A DNA stretch of 64,000 bases from Pelagihabitans sp963760375 (GCA_963760375.1 CAVXCS010000005.1:744001-808000); one strand, 5' to 3'. Positions 34,670 to 44,692 are shown, counted from the stretch's first letter. Made by a program: numbers and translations. Notes: a model not told the origin generated them from the letters alone.

Positions 34670-36367
34670 TTATTTTTTGGAAATCGATTCGACCCCTTTC
34701 CAATCGTCCCCGATTTCCTGGGTGATCAGATGGGCCGAACGGTTGAGGAATAATTTGGCGGTATGGTCTTCAGGGTTCATTTTCACGATTTGCTGGAAGG
34801 TGACCGCGGCCATTGCGAATTCTTTTTTGAAGTAGAGTTCCATGCCCTGTTGGAAGGTATGCAAGGTATTCAGTTTATGCTCGCGCAGCGTCACATGATC
34901 CCCATTGATGCATTCGTAAAGATCCAATGCTTTTTGCTTTCCTTGTACCTGTACGGGCCCCAAATACCTGAAATCGAAGACCTCGGGCCGGCTGAGGTTG
35001 TTTTTGCAAAGATCGGTGAGCAAGATGGAGGTGCCATAGTGCTTTGAAAGTCCTTCTATACGGGAAGCGGTATTCACGGTATCGGAAATGATGGCGGCGT
35101 CCATGCGTTCCACATCGCCAGTGATGCCCATGATCAATTTGCCGTTTTGCATGCCAATGCCAATGTGCACGGGCAAGCGGTTCTTTTCCAACCTTTCTTC
35201 ATTGTATTCGGCCAGGGAAAGGTGCATTTCCACGGAAGCCTGCAGGGCATTTTGGGATCCTTTTGGGAAAATGGCCATGAACCCATCGCCCAGATATTGC
35301 ATGATAAAGCCTTCATTTTTTCTGATGATGGGCCCCATGCGTTTGTTGAAGGAGTTGATGAACAAAAAGTTTTCCTTGGGCGCCAGACGCTCGGAGATCG
35401 TGGTAAAGCCCCTGATATCGGTGAACATCACCGTTACTTCCCGTTCTACCTGATCGCCGAGGGCCACTTCGGTAAGCTTGTTCTTGCCCAAGGATTTGAT
35501 GAACTCCTGTGGCACGAATTTCTGGCTTACCTCATGTATTTTTTTGATGGCCTCCTCCCGGTCCCTGGCTTCTTTCAACCCTTTTTGGTACAATTGGGCA
35601 CTTTCGATGGCGGCGGCAGACTGGAAGGCAATGGTGGTCAGCAGTTTCAATTCGGCCGCGGTAAAATCCACTTCTTCCTCATGGCCCAGAATGATCATGC
35701 CCAAGGTGCGGTGTTTTACCTTGAGCGGGGCATACATCACGGTCTTGAGGTGGCTCAATGCCGGGTTGGCCTTGATCCTGGCCATGGGTACAATGGCCGC
35801 GGTGCCGCGCATGATCAAATCCTTGAGCAGGCCGCTTTGGTCATTGATATTGTAGTCACGGTTGGGATTCTCACCGATGGCGGCCATTTCCACCACCCGT
35901 TCTTCTTCGGGCTCATAGACCAGGAATACACCATGGGTGGCATTGATGATCTGGGAAGCTTCCTGCAGGGCGGTCATGGCGATGGAGGTATCGTCTATCT
36001 TTTCAGATATCATCTCACTGAAATTATAGATCATATTGATTTCACGATAAAGCCCCAATACCTCACTGCCTATTTTTTTCTTTTCAAGTTCTTTTTTGAC
36101 CAAAATCGAAATCAGTGCTGCGATCAAAGCCCCGCTCGGATTTGTTGCAAAAAGCGTCCCATAGGTCATTTCGGAATCGTTCAGGTCGAATTTGTGCTCC
36201 GATCGGATCTTCGATCCGAACAACACTTTGCCTTCAAGATCTTCAATACAGATTTCGGCCTTTAGCGAATCGGCGATGTTTTCAACCAATGCCAAGGTAT
36301 CGGAGTTCCTTTTCAAGACAGTCCGCAACCCCCTTAAGGGAACCATGAAATCTTTGTTTTCGGACAT
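34670..36367 (-). CDS. GAF domain class III adenylate/guanylate cyclase
   Basis: 565 residues, no membrane span. A GAF domain covers about residues 110-260 (MTALQEASQIINATHGVFLVY, LGMIILGHEEEVDFTAAELKLL), followed by a short helical linker and a class III cyclase domain at about 300-480. Metal-binding aspartates are D317 in VMFTDIRGFTT and D361 in YLGDGFMA. The transition-state motif is SDTVNTASRIEG. The C-terminal 90 residues look TPR-like (FKKEFAMAAVTFQQIVKMNPED). The product is cAMP or cGMP; specificity cannot be decided by eye. It follows the stand-alone receiver gene by two bases, so they share an operon with the hybrid kinase. Confidence 0.93.
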   Translation of the reverse strand: MSENKDFMVPLRGLRTVLKRNSDTLALVENIADSLKAEICIEDLEGKVLFGSKIRSEHKFDLNDSEMTYGTLFATNPSGALIAALISILVKKELEKKKIGSEVLGLYREINMIYNFSEMISEKIDDTSIAMTALQEASQIINATHGVFLVYEPEEERVVEMAAIGENPNRDYNINDQSGLLKDLIMRGTAAIVPMARIKANPALSHLKTVMYAPLKVKHRTLGMIILGHEEEVDFTAAELKLLTTIAFQSAAAIESAQLYQKGLKEARDREEAIKKIHEVSQKFVPQEFIKSLGKNKLTEVALGDQVEREVTVMFTDIRGFTTISERLAPKENFLFINSFNKRMGPIIRKNEGFIMQYLGDGFMAIFPKGSQNALQASVEMHLSLAEYNEERLEKNRLPVHIGIGMQNGKLIMGITGDVERMDAAIISDTVNTASRIEGLSKHYGTSILLTDLCKNNLSRPEVFDFRYLGPVQVQGKQKALDLYECINGDHVTLREHKLNTLHTFQQGMELYFKKEFAMAAVTFQQIVKMNPEDHTAKLFLNRSAHLITQEIGDDWKGVESISKK

Positions 36368-36369
36368 GC

Positions 36370-36747
36370 TCAGCGGTTCAATATTTCCTCTGCGATCGAT
36401 AGCATTTCATCCGGGTCGAAGGGCTTGGTCATATAACGGTCGGCACCCATATCCAAGCCTTTTTGGCGATCTACTTCCTGACCTTTGGCGGTGAGCAATA
36501 TGATGTATACATGCGAAAGCTTCAGCTCTTTTTTCACTTTATGACAAACTTCCATCCCGTTCATTTTGGGCATCATCACATCCAAAAAGACCAAATTAGG
36601 CTCTTCCCGCTGGATCACTTCCAGGGCCTGCTCACCATTTTCGGCGAAAAGAAGTTCAACCCCATCGTCTTCCAGGTCTTCCAAAGTTTGTTCAATAAGC
36701 ATTCTAATATGGGATTCATCATCCACGATCAGTAGTTTCTGTGCCAT
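36370..36747 (-). CDS. Stand-alone response regulator receiver
   Basis: 125-residue CheY-like protein: acidic pair in LLIVDDESHIR, phospho-acceptor D56 in LVFLDVMMP, and K in MTKPFDPDEM. It has no output domain. The ATG at 36747 is preferred over a TTG three codons upstream. Positioned between the hybrid kinase and the cyclase, it is a likely phosphorelay link between them. Confidence 0.93.
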   Translation of the reverse strand: MAQKLLIVDDESHIRMLIEQTLEDLEDDGVELLFAENGEQALEVIQREEPNLVFLDVMMPKMNGMEVCHKVKKELKLSHVYIILLTAKGQEVDRQKGLDMGADRYMTKPFDPDEMLSIAEEILNR

Positions 36748-36777
36748 TTGTTTCAATTATAATTAATGATTGCCCGA

Positions 36778-39700
36778 TCACTCGTAAATAAAAAACATCA
36801 CGTTTTCCATTCCCTTTTGCAGTTTCAGGTTTTTGATGATATTTTGGTCGCCGTTGTACACCGAATTGAGCATGATGATATCGGGCTGCGATTCGGTTGC
36901 CTTTTCCAACAAGTTTTTGGCGTTGCTCTCCATCACCTTGTACCCCCTTGCGGAGAGCACACTGGTGAGGGTTTTCACCGCGGAGGCATCTTCATCGACC
37001 ACCAACACCTTCTTTTTGGAAACGCCCTGCTCCAATAAAACGTCGACTTCATGGAACAACTGTTCGGTATTGATCGGTTTGGTGAGGTAACGGTCGACCC
37101 CGATCTTAAAGCCCCGTTCCTTATCCTGCACGATCGACAGGATAATGATCGGGATGTCCATCGTGGCAGGATCGTTCTTTAAAACCGCCGCTACATCGAA
37201 GCCGTTGATTTCGGGCATCATCACGTCGAGAATGATCAGATCGGGTTTGTGCAGGCGCACCATGTCCAGGGCCGCCTTGCCATTGGCCGCTTCCTTTACC
37301 TGATAGCCCGCCTCGGTGAGTTCCTGTCTCAGTAGCGACCGTATTGGGGTATCGTCGTCGACCACCAAAATGGTGGGGACCGTTTTTTGGGCGGTGTTCA
37401 AGGAAGAATGCTTGATCTGCTTCTTCAGACTTTTGAGGATCCTTTCGAGTTGGATGGGCTGCTGGGTGGTTACCTCGCCCATGGTGGGAAGGGAAAAGAA
37501 AAAGGTACTGCCCACTCCGGGTTCGCTTTTCATCCAAATGATACCACCGTGGTGCTCGATGATCTCCCGGCAAATCGGGAGTCCAAGACCGGTGCCCTTG
37601 GGCTTGTCGGTAAGCGTATCGCCCGCTTGGCGGAAGCGCTCGAAGACCTTGTGCTTGTCTTCTTCGGAAATGCCGATACCGGTATCCTGTACTTCCACGA
37701 TGATCTGCCCGTTGTCTAAATAGGCCTCCACCATAACCTTGCCCTTATCTGTAAATTTTACCGCGTTCGACAAAAGGTTGATGACCACTTGGATCAACTT
37801 GTCTTCATCGGCCTGTATCAAAGGGAGGTCTGTGGGTATATTTTTTTTCAAGGAGATGCCCTTGCCCTCAAAAAGGCTGTGGGTACTGGCAATGGCGCGG
37901 CTGATGGCATCTTGGAGGAATATCGGCTTCATGTGCCATTCCATTCTTCCGGCCTCTATTTTGGCGAGGTCGAGCACATCGTTGATCAGGGTAGTGAGGC
38001 GTTCCCCTTCGGAAACGACCACGTCGAGGTTTTCGCTGACCTGCTTCATGGTGCGTTTGATCTTCTGATCGTCGATGGTCACGTTCGGGAAAATCTTTTC
38101 CTCCAGGCGTTTTCTGATGATCTTGGCAAACCCGAGCACGGAGGTCAAGGGGGTGCGCAGTTCGTGGCTCACCGTGGAGAGGAAGGCACTTTTGGCCTCG
38201 TTGGCGTCCTCGGCCTTGGCCTTGGCGTTTTTGGCTTCCTCATAGAGTTCGGCATTGTGCAGCGCCACGCCCACGTTGATGGCGATGGTGTTCAGCAGAC
38301 GCTTGTCCTCCTCATTGAAACGGCTCTCTTGCTGGGTGCTCTGCACACTGAGCACGCCGATGATCTTATCTTCCACCGGAATGGGCACCCCCAGATAGGA
38401 GATGGCCTGTTTGCCGGTCTGTGCCACGCCGATACGGTCGTATTCGGCCATGATATCGGTGTCTTTGTTGATCAACAGGGGTTGCCCGGTTTTGATGATT
38501 TTGGAGGTAAGCCCTTCCCCGTACTTCATCGGGGGCATATCGTCCCCCTCTTGATAGGGAAAATTGATGGTATTGTTATCCGCATCCAAAATGGCCAGGT
38601 AGGTGATGTCTGAATTGAAGAGTTTTTTCATCTCATCGCCCACCAGTTGGATCAGGGCGTTTAGTTCCAGTTTTTGGGTCAGGGCCTGGCTCACGTGGTT
38701 GAGGGTGGCCAGTTCGCCCATCCGCTGGTTCACTTCCTTGGTGCGGGCTTCTACTTTGTCCTCCAGTATTTTCTGCTGCCCCAGCAGTATTTTGGTGCGT
38801 GCCCTGACCGAAAGGTAAACCACGGCCATGAACGCCAAGAAGTACAAGGCATATGCCCACCATGTTCGATACCAGGGTGGCGTAATCGAAAAACTCACTG
38901 AGTTGACTTCCGTTTCATCACCAAACAGGCTTCTTGCCTTTGCTTTAAAGGTATAGGTTCCGGCGGGTAGGTTGATATACTCCCTGGTGGATTGCTTGGT
39001 CCATTCAGACCACTTATCGTCAAGCCCTTCCAACCAAGTGGCGTACTCCATATTGCGTTGCCCTATATAGAGGGGTGCGGCATAACTTAGACTTACGGTA
39101 TTATTTTTAAAATCAAGGTTAAGATCTTTTGGGAAATCCACTGCGCCACCATAAATAAGGGAATCTCCGGCAATGCTCATTGCTCGGATCTTTACGCTGA
39201 AGTTCGGGAGGTTTCTTTTCTCCAATTTTCCTTCATAGCGTACTACCCCGTCGGGGCCCGAAAACCAAACTACCCGTGATCCCTCGGCATTCGGTTTTTC
39301 GGACCGAGCGGTCAATAAATCCCTATTTTTTAGTTCTTTGAAGGTATCGGTGTCCAAGTCAATCGTACCATCTTCCTGTTTTGTGGCAATGGTAATACCA
39401 GACCCTACATTGAACCAGAATCTATTTTCTGAATCCAATTCCGGAGATAAAAAAGCACTCGATTTTACATTGATCAAATCGTTGTAAAAGAATTTTTTTT
39501 CAACAAAGCGGTCTGTCTTTTCGTCGAAGGCGTAGGTTTTTCCTTCACTGGTTCTAAAATGACGTTCACCGAACACATCGGAAAATGATATATAGACGCC
39601 CTCGGGCAATCCATTCTTTTTATCATACACTTTAACCTTTGCGGCTGCCAAATCCATTTTGGAACCCTCGAATTGACTTTCCAGGAAAAGCACTTCGCCA

Positions 39701-41160
39701 TCGTTATCGGCCCCCAACCATATGTTTCCTTCTTCGTCTTCCGAAAAACTGCCGTTCCCGAATCTTTCTGTTTCAGATTCGAGCACAAATTGGTTTGCTG
39801 TATCATCGAAGTACAAGGTGGAGATGCCGTTTTCATGAAATGCAAAAATCCTGTTGTCGTCAAATTCCGATACCCTAAAAAAGCGGGCTCTAAAATCATA
39901 ATCGACACTCTTTTTGACGAACTCAAAAGTCTTGCCTTTAATTTCGAACATGCCCATATCCCCAGTGCCGGTATATAATCTGCCTTTGGCTTCCGTAAAA
40001 CGCCCCCCTTGACCGGTAGTGCCTTCCATTCTCATGATTTTGTTCGTACCGTCTTCCTGGTAAAAAATGCCGTTCCCCGTGGCAAAATAAACCATATTCC
40101 CAAAGCGATAGGTATCCAGAACACTGTTCGTTCCCAGACCGATGTCGGTATCGATATAGGTGAAGGGCGAATTAAGGTCAACTGATGAAATACCATTGAA
40201 AATGGCCATCCAAAGCACCCCTCTGGAATCAACATAGGTATAATCAACGGTACCATCCTGCAGCCCGTTGGCGACATTGTAGCTCTGCAATAGTTTGCCA
40301 TCATGACTCATTAAATAAGCGCCATTGCTGAAGGTATTGAGCACAAACCGGCCATCGGGAAGGGCCACCCCGGGCAGATACAGCGATCCTTTGACCAATG
40401 CGTCCAATTCGGTTTTAAAGGGCGTAAACGACACCCCGTCATACAAATAAAAACCATCGTTTCGGGTACCGACCAACATGGTTTTTTCGTCATAGGGCAA
40501 CATGACATAGATGCGTTCACTGGCGAATTGTTCACCACCCGGGACCACTTTGAACTCCCTACCTTCCATCACACAAAGACCTCGGCCCCAAATTCGGACA
40601 TAGTATTTCCCGTGGACGATTTTACCAACGTGGTAACCTTCCTCAGAAACGACGACTTCCATATTGGTTCCATCCCATATATACAGTTTATTGTTGGTCC
40701 TGTATATGAGGTCGTCCTTGTAGTAATCTACTTCCCATACGGTCGTTACTGCCCTATGTTCTTCCGGTATCTTATCCTTTAGCGATACATATTTTAGTTT
40801 TCCAGTTTCATCGGGCGCCAAATAACCCAGTTCCCCTTCGCCACCAACATAGATCGTTCCATTTTTATCTTTAACCAGACTACGACCGCTTACGTAGTTG
40901 TTCATGGGAATCACCTCCCAATTTACTCCGTCATATTGCAAGACACCTGAGGTATTTGCGAAGTACATGATGCCATCATCGCCTTCCAGTGACCACCAGT
41001 TAACCGGTTGGGCACCATAATCTTGATAAGAAAAATTCGTGATCAAAGGTCGCCCGATCTGCTCTTGACCCCATACAGTGGAGCTGGGCAAGGCGCAGAA
41101 GAAAAGGGCCAAAAAGTAAAAGTGGAATTTCAATTGGTGGAAGCGTAGGAAATTTCGCAT
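36778..41160 (-). CDS. Hybrid histidine kinase: beta-propeller, Y_Y_Y, TM, GAF, HisKA/HATPase, two receivers
   Basis: 1460-residue membrane sensor. A signal peptide (FYFLALFFCALPSSTVWG) is followed by a periplasmic beta-propeller to about residue 690, a Y_Y_Y domain (WLEGLDDKWSEWTKQSTREYINLPAGTYTF) to about 765, one membrane helix at about 775-795, a GAF domain at about 830-985, HisKA with H999 in TVSHELRTPL, a HATPase (DTGIGISEEDKHKVFERF, GTGLGLPICREII), then a receiver with D1312 in LIILDVMMP. A second receiver-like domain ends the protein, but its phospho-acceptor position is N1432 (MLNSVYN) and it stops before the conserved Lys, so it is a pseudo-receiver. No HTH_AraC domain is present, unlike classic HTCS proteins. 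Its kinase core differs from that of the four kinases at 47.6-60.3 kb. Confidence 0.93.
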   Translation of the reverse strand: MRNFLRFHQLKFHFYFLALFFCALPSSTVWGQEQIGRPLITNFSYQDYGAQPVNWWSLEGDDGIMYFANTSGVLQYDGVNWEVIPMNNYVSGRSLVKDKNGTIYVGGEGELGYLAPDETGKLKYVSLKDKIPEEHRAVTTVWEVDYYKDDLIYRTNNKLYIWDGTNMEVVVSEEGYHVGKIVHGKYYVRIWGRGLCVMEGREFKVVPGGEQFASERIYVMLPYDEKTMLVGTRNDGFYLYDGVSFTPFKTELDALVKGSLYLPGVALPDGRFVLNTFSNGAYLMSHDGKLLQSYNVANGLQDGTVDYTYVDSRGVLWMAIFNGISSVDLNSPFTYIDTDIGLGTNSVLDTYRFGNMVYFATGNGIFYQEDGTNKIMRMEGTTGQGGRFTEAKGRLYTGTGDMGMFEIKGKTFEFVKKSVDYDFRARFFRVSEFDDNRIFAFHENGISTLYFDDTANQFVLESETERFGNGSFSEDEEGNIWLGADNDGEVLFLESQFEGSKMDLAAAKVKVYDKKNGLPEGVYISFSDVFGERHFRTSEGKTYAFDEKTDRFVEKKFFYNDLINVKSSAFLSPELDSENRFWFNVGSGITIATKQEDGTIDLDTDTFKELKNRDLLTARSEKPNAEGSRVVWFSGPDGVVRYEGKLEKRNLPNFSVKIRAMSIAGDSLIYGGAVDFPKDLNLDFKNNTVSLSYAAPLYIGQRNMEYATWLEGLDDKWSEWTKQSTREYINLPAGTYTFKAKARSLFGDETEVNSVSFSITPPWYRTWWAYALYFLAFMAVVYLSVRARTKILLGQQKILEDKVEARTKEVNQRMGELATLNHVSQALTQKLELNALIQLVGDEMKKLFNSDITYLAILDADNNTINFPYQEGDDMPPMKYGEGLTSKIIKTGQPLLINKDTDIMAEYDRIGVAQTGKQAISYLGVPIPVEDKIIGVLSVQSTQQESRFNEEDKRLLNTIAINVGVALHNAELYEEAKNAKAKAEDANEAKSAFLSTVSHELRTPLTSVLGFAKIIRKRLEEKIFPNVTIDDQKIKRTMKQVSENLDVVVSEGERLTTLINDVLDLAKIEAGRMEWHMKPIFLQDAISRAIASTHSLFEGKGISLKKNIPTDLPLIQADEDKLIQVVINLLSNAVKFTDKGKVMVEAYLDNGQIIVEVQDTGIGISEEDKHKVFERFRQAGDTLTDKPKGTGLGLPICREIIEHHGGIIWMKSEPGVGSTFFFSLPTMGEVTTQQPIQLERILKSLKKQIKHSSLNTAQKTVPTILVVDDDTPIRSLLRQELTEAGYQVKEAANGKAALDMVRLHKPDLIILDVMMPEINGFDVAAVLKNDPATMDIPIIILSIVQDKERGFKIGVDRYLTKPINTEQLFHEVDVLLEQGVSKKKVLVVDEDASAVKTLTSVLSARGYKVMESNAKNLLEKATESQPDIIMLNSVYNGDQNIIKNLKLQKGMENVMFFIYE

Positions 41161-41235
41161 GGTCGGTTGGTAATAGGTGGTTAGGGGCTTTTGAACCCGA
41201 ATCCAAGTTACAAAAATAATCGGTATGGTTTGCCT

Positions 41236-41300
41236 CTTAAAACAGATCGAATAATGTGCATGAGCTTCGGTTTTCGACCTACTACCTTAAAACAGATCGA
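41236..41300. repeat. 15-base direct repeat upstream of the hybrid kinase
   Basis: CTTAAAACAGATCGA occurs exactly at 41236-41250 and again at 41286-41300, a 50-base spacing (about five helical turns). It lies 76-140 bases before the hybrid kinase start and also upstream of the small plus-strand gene, so it may bind a regulator. Confidence 0.45.
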
Positions 41301-41448
41301 TTTGGTCGTTTGCAAGTATGAATGCGCTGCGTGGCGCTTTTACCACCCAGTGACCTCTCCCTTTTTGGAGCGGGTACCGAATTCCAAAGACGATCGGGAT
41401 ACATGCCGTTTTATTCCCTACATTCACTTGTAATTAAAACAACACACC

Positions 41449-41655
41449 ATGAACAAAATGATCAAAACCGTACTTATGATTGCCGGAATTGCCCTATTGG
41501 GTTACGGCATCTATATATTGATTGCCCCGGAGGCCAAACTCGATATTGGTATCCTGGAGGTAGAGACCCAAGACAACAAGAACGCCTATATCACGATCGG
41601 ACTCGGCCTGGTGGCCCTTTTGATCGGATTTTTTGCGGGCAAAAAAACCTCATAG
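41449..41655 (+). CDS. Small two-span membrane protein
   Basis: 68 residues with two hydrophobic helices (TVLMIAGIALLGYGIYILI and ITIGLGLVALLIGFFAG) around a short loop with IGILEVETQDNKN, ending GKKTS. Probably an inner-membrane hairpin. No named family recognised. Convergent with the S9 peptidase gene. Confidence 0.72.
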   Translation: MNKMIKTVLMIAGIALLGYGIYILIAPEAKLDIGILEVETQDNKNAYITIGLGLVALLIGFFAGKKTS

Positions 41656-41683
41656 GGACAAACTCCCGGCTGGCCGGATAATC

Positions 41684-43708
41684 CTAGTTATCCTTATACT
41701 TTTCAAACCAGGCCAACACCGCCGCTATTTTGGCGACCAAGTTGCTGGGTTTGTCGGCAATGCCATGGGACGCCCCGGGAATGCGCACCAGGGCGCTCTC
41801 CACTTTTTGCAGTTTCAGGGCGGCATAGAACTGCTCCGATTCTGCTATGGGGGTACGGTAATCCTCTTCCCCGGTCAACAGCATGGTGGGCGTTGTTACA
41901 TTGCCCACATAGGAGAGGGGGGAACGTTTGAGGTAATTTTCAGGATCTTCCCAAGGTTTGTTGGGGAACCAATATTTATAGAAGAAGCCTGGATTGTCTG
42001 AATACAGCACAAAACTGTACCAGTTGATCACCGGTTTGGCCACCACGGCCGCTTTGAACCTGTTCGTCTTCCCCACGATCCATGCAGAGAGTACCCCGCC
42101 GCCGCTGCCGCCGGTCACAAAAAGGTTTTTCTCGTCGACGTAGCCCTTGGCCAACAGCGCATCGACACCCGACATCAGGTCTTCATAGTCGTGATTGGGA
42201 TAATCGTGGTGGATCAGGTTGCCGAATTCCTGCCCATAACTGGTACTGCCCCGCGGATTGGTGTACAACACCACATAGCCGGCGGCGGCATAGAGCTGAA
42301 TTTCGGCCGTAAATACCGAACCATAACTTTGAAAGGGCCCCCCATGGATCTCCATGATCATGGGATATTTTTTGGTAGGGTCGAAATTGGGGGGCGTTAC
42401 CACCCAACCCTGTATTTTTCGCTGGTCGAAGGAAGATTCCCACCATAGTTCCTGCACTTTGCCCAAACTGCGGAACGAAAAGAGGTCGTCGTTCAAACGG
42501 GTCAATCTTTTGGCACTTCCCTTCTCATAGGCTCCCAGGTCGGCGGGGTGTTCGGTACCCCCAAGGGTGTAGGCGAACCTGCCCGTGTTCGAGACCGTGA
42601 AATCTGCTTGGTTATAGGGCCTGCCCAGGGAGAGTCCGCCCAATTGATCGGTGATCTTGGTCACTTTCCCTCCCAAGGTGATGTACCCGATTTTGCCATC
42701 TCCCTCCTCGTCGTACTGGAAATAGATTCCTTTGCCGTCGGATGCCCATTGGATCTGCTGCACGTCCCGGTCAAAATCTTTGGATACGACCCTGGCGTTG
42801 CTACCATCGACATCCATAACATACAGATGGGTCACCTGATAGCCTTGAAAGGTATCGTCAAAGCCCGTATAGGCGATCCCTTTGCCATCGGGGGACAGCG
42901 CGCCCCCGTTATCGGGGCCAAATCGATCGGTAATGGCGGTAATGCTGCCATCCTGTAGGTTGAGCCTGTAGACTTCACTGTTGGCGGGCTCGAAATCGGA
43001 ATTTTCATGCAGATTGGCACTGAAATAGAGTTCTTTTTGGTCTTTCCCCCAGAACGGGGCCCCGTGGTCGTTATCGGTAAAAGTACGCTGCCGTGGGGTG
43101 CCCCCGTCCAAGGAAAGCGTGAAGATCTGATCGTTGCCGCTTTTCAGATATCCGGCACCATCGGCCCTGTAGTTCATTTTATCGATATAGATCGGTGGGG
43201 CATTCCATTTTGCGCCTTCCGGTTTTTCGGGGAGTTTGATGATCGATTCCTGTTTTTTGGGCACGAACATGGTAAAGGCCAAATGGTTATCGTCCTGCGA
43301 CCAAGACACCTGCCCGGGGGCATCGGGGGTATTGGTCAGGGCCTGTGTTTCTTTGGTATCCATCCACATCAGGTTGAGTTTCATTTTGTCATCGGCTCCG
43401 TTCGATTTGTAAACGATCTTCTTGCCGTCGTGTGACCAGCGCGGGGAATTATCGTTTTGGTTGCCCGTGGTCAGGGCCCTGTGGTTGGAGCCGTCGAAAT
43501 TCACCATCCAAAGGTTCGAGAGGTTCTTGTCGGTCATCACGTCCTTAAAATTGCGCACATAGATGATCTTGGTGCCATCGGGGGAAATTTGGGGATCGGA
43601 AACATACTCCATGCTGTAGATGTCGATCAGTTCGAGATTGGTCGCTACTTGGCCGAACGACAAGGGGGCACATAACAGGCCCAAAAAGAGCAAAACAAGG
43701 TTTTTCAT
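41684..43708 (-). CDS. S9 family peptidase (prolyl oligopeptidase/acylaminoacyl peptidase type)
   Basis: 674 residues with a signal peptide (LVLLFLGLLCAPLSFGQ). The N-terminal two thirds is a WD40-like TolB-type propeller (PQISPDGTKIIYVR, SPRWSHDGKKIVYKS). The C-terminal alpha/beta-hydrolase domain has the nucleophile S535 in TGGSGGGVLSAW, HGGPFQSYG for the oxyanion region, and the catalytic His in GASHGIADKPSN. It cleaves short peptides in the periplasm or outside the cell. The ATG at 43708 starts the signal peptide; longer in-frame extension to 43795 is not conserved-looking. Confidence 0.93.
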   Translation of the reverse strand: MKNLVLLFLGLLCAPLSFGQVATNLELIDIYSMEYVSDPQISPDGTKIIYVRNFKDVMTDKNLSNLWMVNFDGSNHRALTTGNQNDNSPRWSHDGKKIVYKSNGADDKMKLNLMWMDTKETQALTNTPDAPGQVSWSQDDNHLAFTMFVPKKQESIIKLPEKPEGAKWNAPPIYIDKMNYRADGAGYLKSGNDQIFTLSLDGGTPRQRTFTDNDHGAPFWGKDQKELYFSANLHENSDFEPANSEVYRLNLQDGSITAITDRFGPDNGGALSPDGKGIAYTGFDDTFQGYQVTHLYVMDVDGSNARVVSKDFDRDVQQIQWASDGKGIYFQYDEEGDGKIGYITLGGKVTKITDQLGGLSLGRPYNQADFTVSNTGRFAYTLGGTEHPADLGAYEKGSAKRLTRLNDDLFSFRSLGKVQELWWESSFDQRKIQGWVVTPPNFDPTKKYPMIMEIHGGPFQSYGSVFTAEIQLYAAAGYVVLYTNPRGSTSYGQEFGNLIHHDYPNHDYEDLMSGVDALLAKGYVDEKNLFVTGGSGGGVLSAWIVGKTNRFKAAVVAKPVINWYSFVLYSDNPGFFYKYWFPNKPWEDPENYLKRSPLSYVGNVTTPTMLLTGEEDYRTPIAESEQFYAALKLQKVESALVRIPGASHGIADKPSNLVAKIAAVLAWFEKYKDN

Positions 43709-43948
43709 CGGAGATGGATTTTGGTTAAGGTTTTTGTGGAAAATCTTCCCCCAAGATAGGGATTTTGAGGCCTTAAAATGGTTTATTTTATTCAAAACCG
43801 TCGATTTCTTTGACTTCCTTGCAGCCCCTTTCCATGGCAGCTTGGATCTAGCCTACGTAGGCAATGGCATGCTCCCCGGCACAGGGCAGTTGGTTCCTTG
43901 GTAATATCAACTCGGGCAGGAGGGAGGTGCTCCTATTTTTCATTGGGG

Positions 43949-44692
43949 CTATTGTTTCGGGACACTTTGTAACAGGCCCGGTAATTCTTGGTCGATATGC
44001 GCAAGGATGTCATCGATCAGTAAAATGCCCTGATCTATATATAGCACTGAACCGGCATAATTGTCCCGGTTTAAGATCAAGATTTTTCTTGCCGTATTGG
44101 GCGGGTTAAAGAGATTAATATCGTCGGTTTCAAGGTAGTTTTTAAACTTAAAGTCGACCACATGTTCTTTCATGATGGGAAGCCATTGGAAGCTGAAGGC
44201 GTCTTCGATATCCATGACGGCCTTGATAATGTGGTTGGCCTTGTCATCGTAGTAGGTGCCCAACAAAAAACGCAGTTCCTTGTTCGAAATTTGATCCAGC
44301 CCTTTTGATTTTATGAGCTCATAGGCGTTGGTCAAGGGCTGGAAACGATCGAATTGTATGATATCGCCCAACCAGTATTTCAGGCTGTCCCGATCGGTTT
44401 CGCTGATTTCCCTCGCCAAGATCTTATCAACGGAGGCCACGGCCGCATGACCGTTCTTCCGAAAGCTTTCGAGGTTGCTTTTGTCTTGGATGAGGTTGGT
44501 GCGGATCTGGGAGAGCATTTCCCTTTCAAAGGATTTGCTTTTTCGTTCTTCGTTCCAGTTATTGATCTGGAGGGCCAACAAAATACCGATCATCACCAGC
44601 GCGATTTCCCCAAGGGCGTATTTTAGGTATTTCGTCGTTTTGCCTTTTGTAAGCATGTTTTTACGGAGGTTACGAAAAAGATTTAGCATCAA
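43949..44692 (-). CDS. DUF6090 family membrane protein, copy 4
   Basis: 247 residues: LFRNLRKNMLTKGKTTKYL, then KYALGEIALVMIGILLALQINNWNE as the membrane helix, then a helical domain. Last of three overlapping DUF6090 genes; its start overlaps the previous stop by four bases. 60 bases of its membrane-helix coding sequence (44549-44608) are identical to those of copy 5 (45307-45366). Confidence 0.88.
   Translation of the reverse strand: MMLNLFRNLRKNMLTKGKTTKYLKYALGEIALVMIGILLALQINNWNEERKSKSFEREMLSQIRTNLIQDKSNLESFRKNGHAAVASVDKILAREISETDRDSLKYWLGDIIQFDRFQPLTNAYELIKSKGLDQISNKELRFLLGTYYDDKANHIIKAVMDIEDAFSFQWLPIMKEHVVDFKFKNYLETDDINLFNPPNTARKILILNRDNYAGSVLYIDQGILLIDDILAHIDQELPGLLQSVPKQ

Noticed and set aside
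35147..36265. 372-codon plus-strand ORF opposite the GAF-cyclase gene
   Set aside because: It mirrors a well-supported cyclase gene on the other strand; the product is rich in His, Gly and Phe with no domain.
37789..38613. 274-codon plus-strand ORF opposite the hybrid kinase
   Set aside because: Antisense shadow of the HisKA/GAF region with no recognisable motif.
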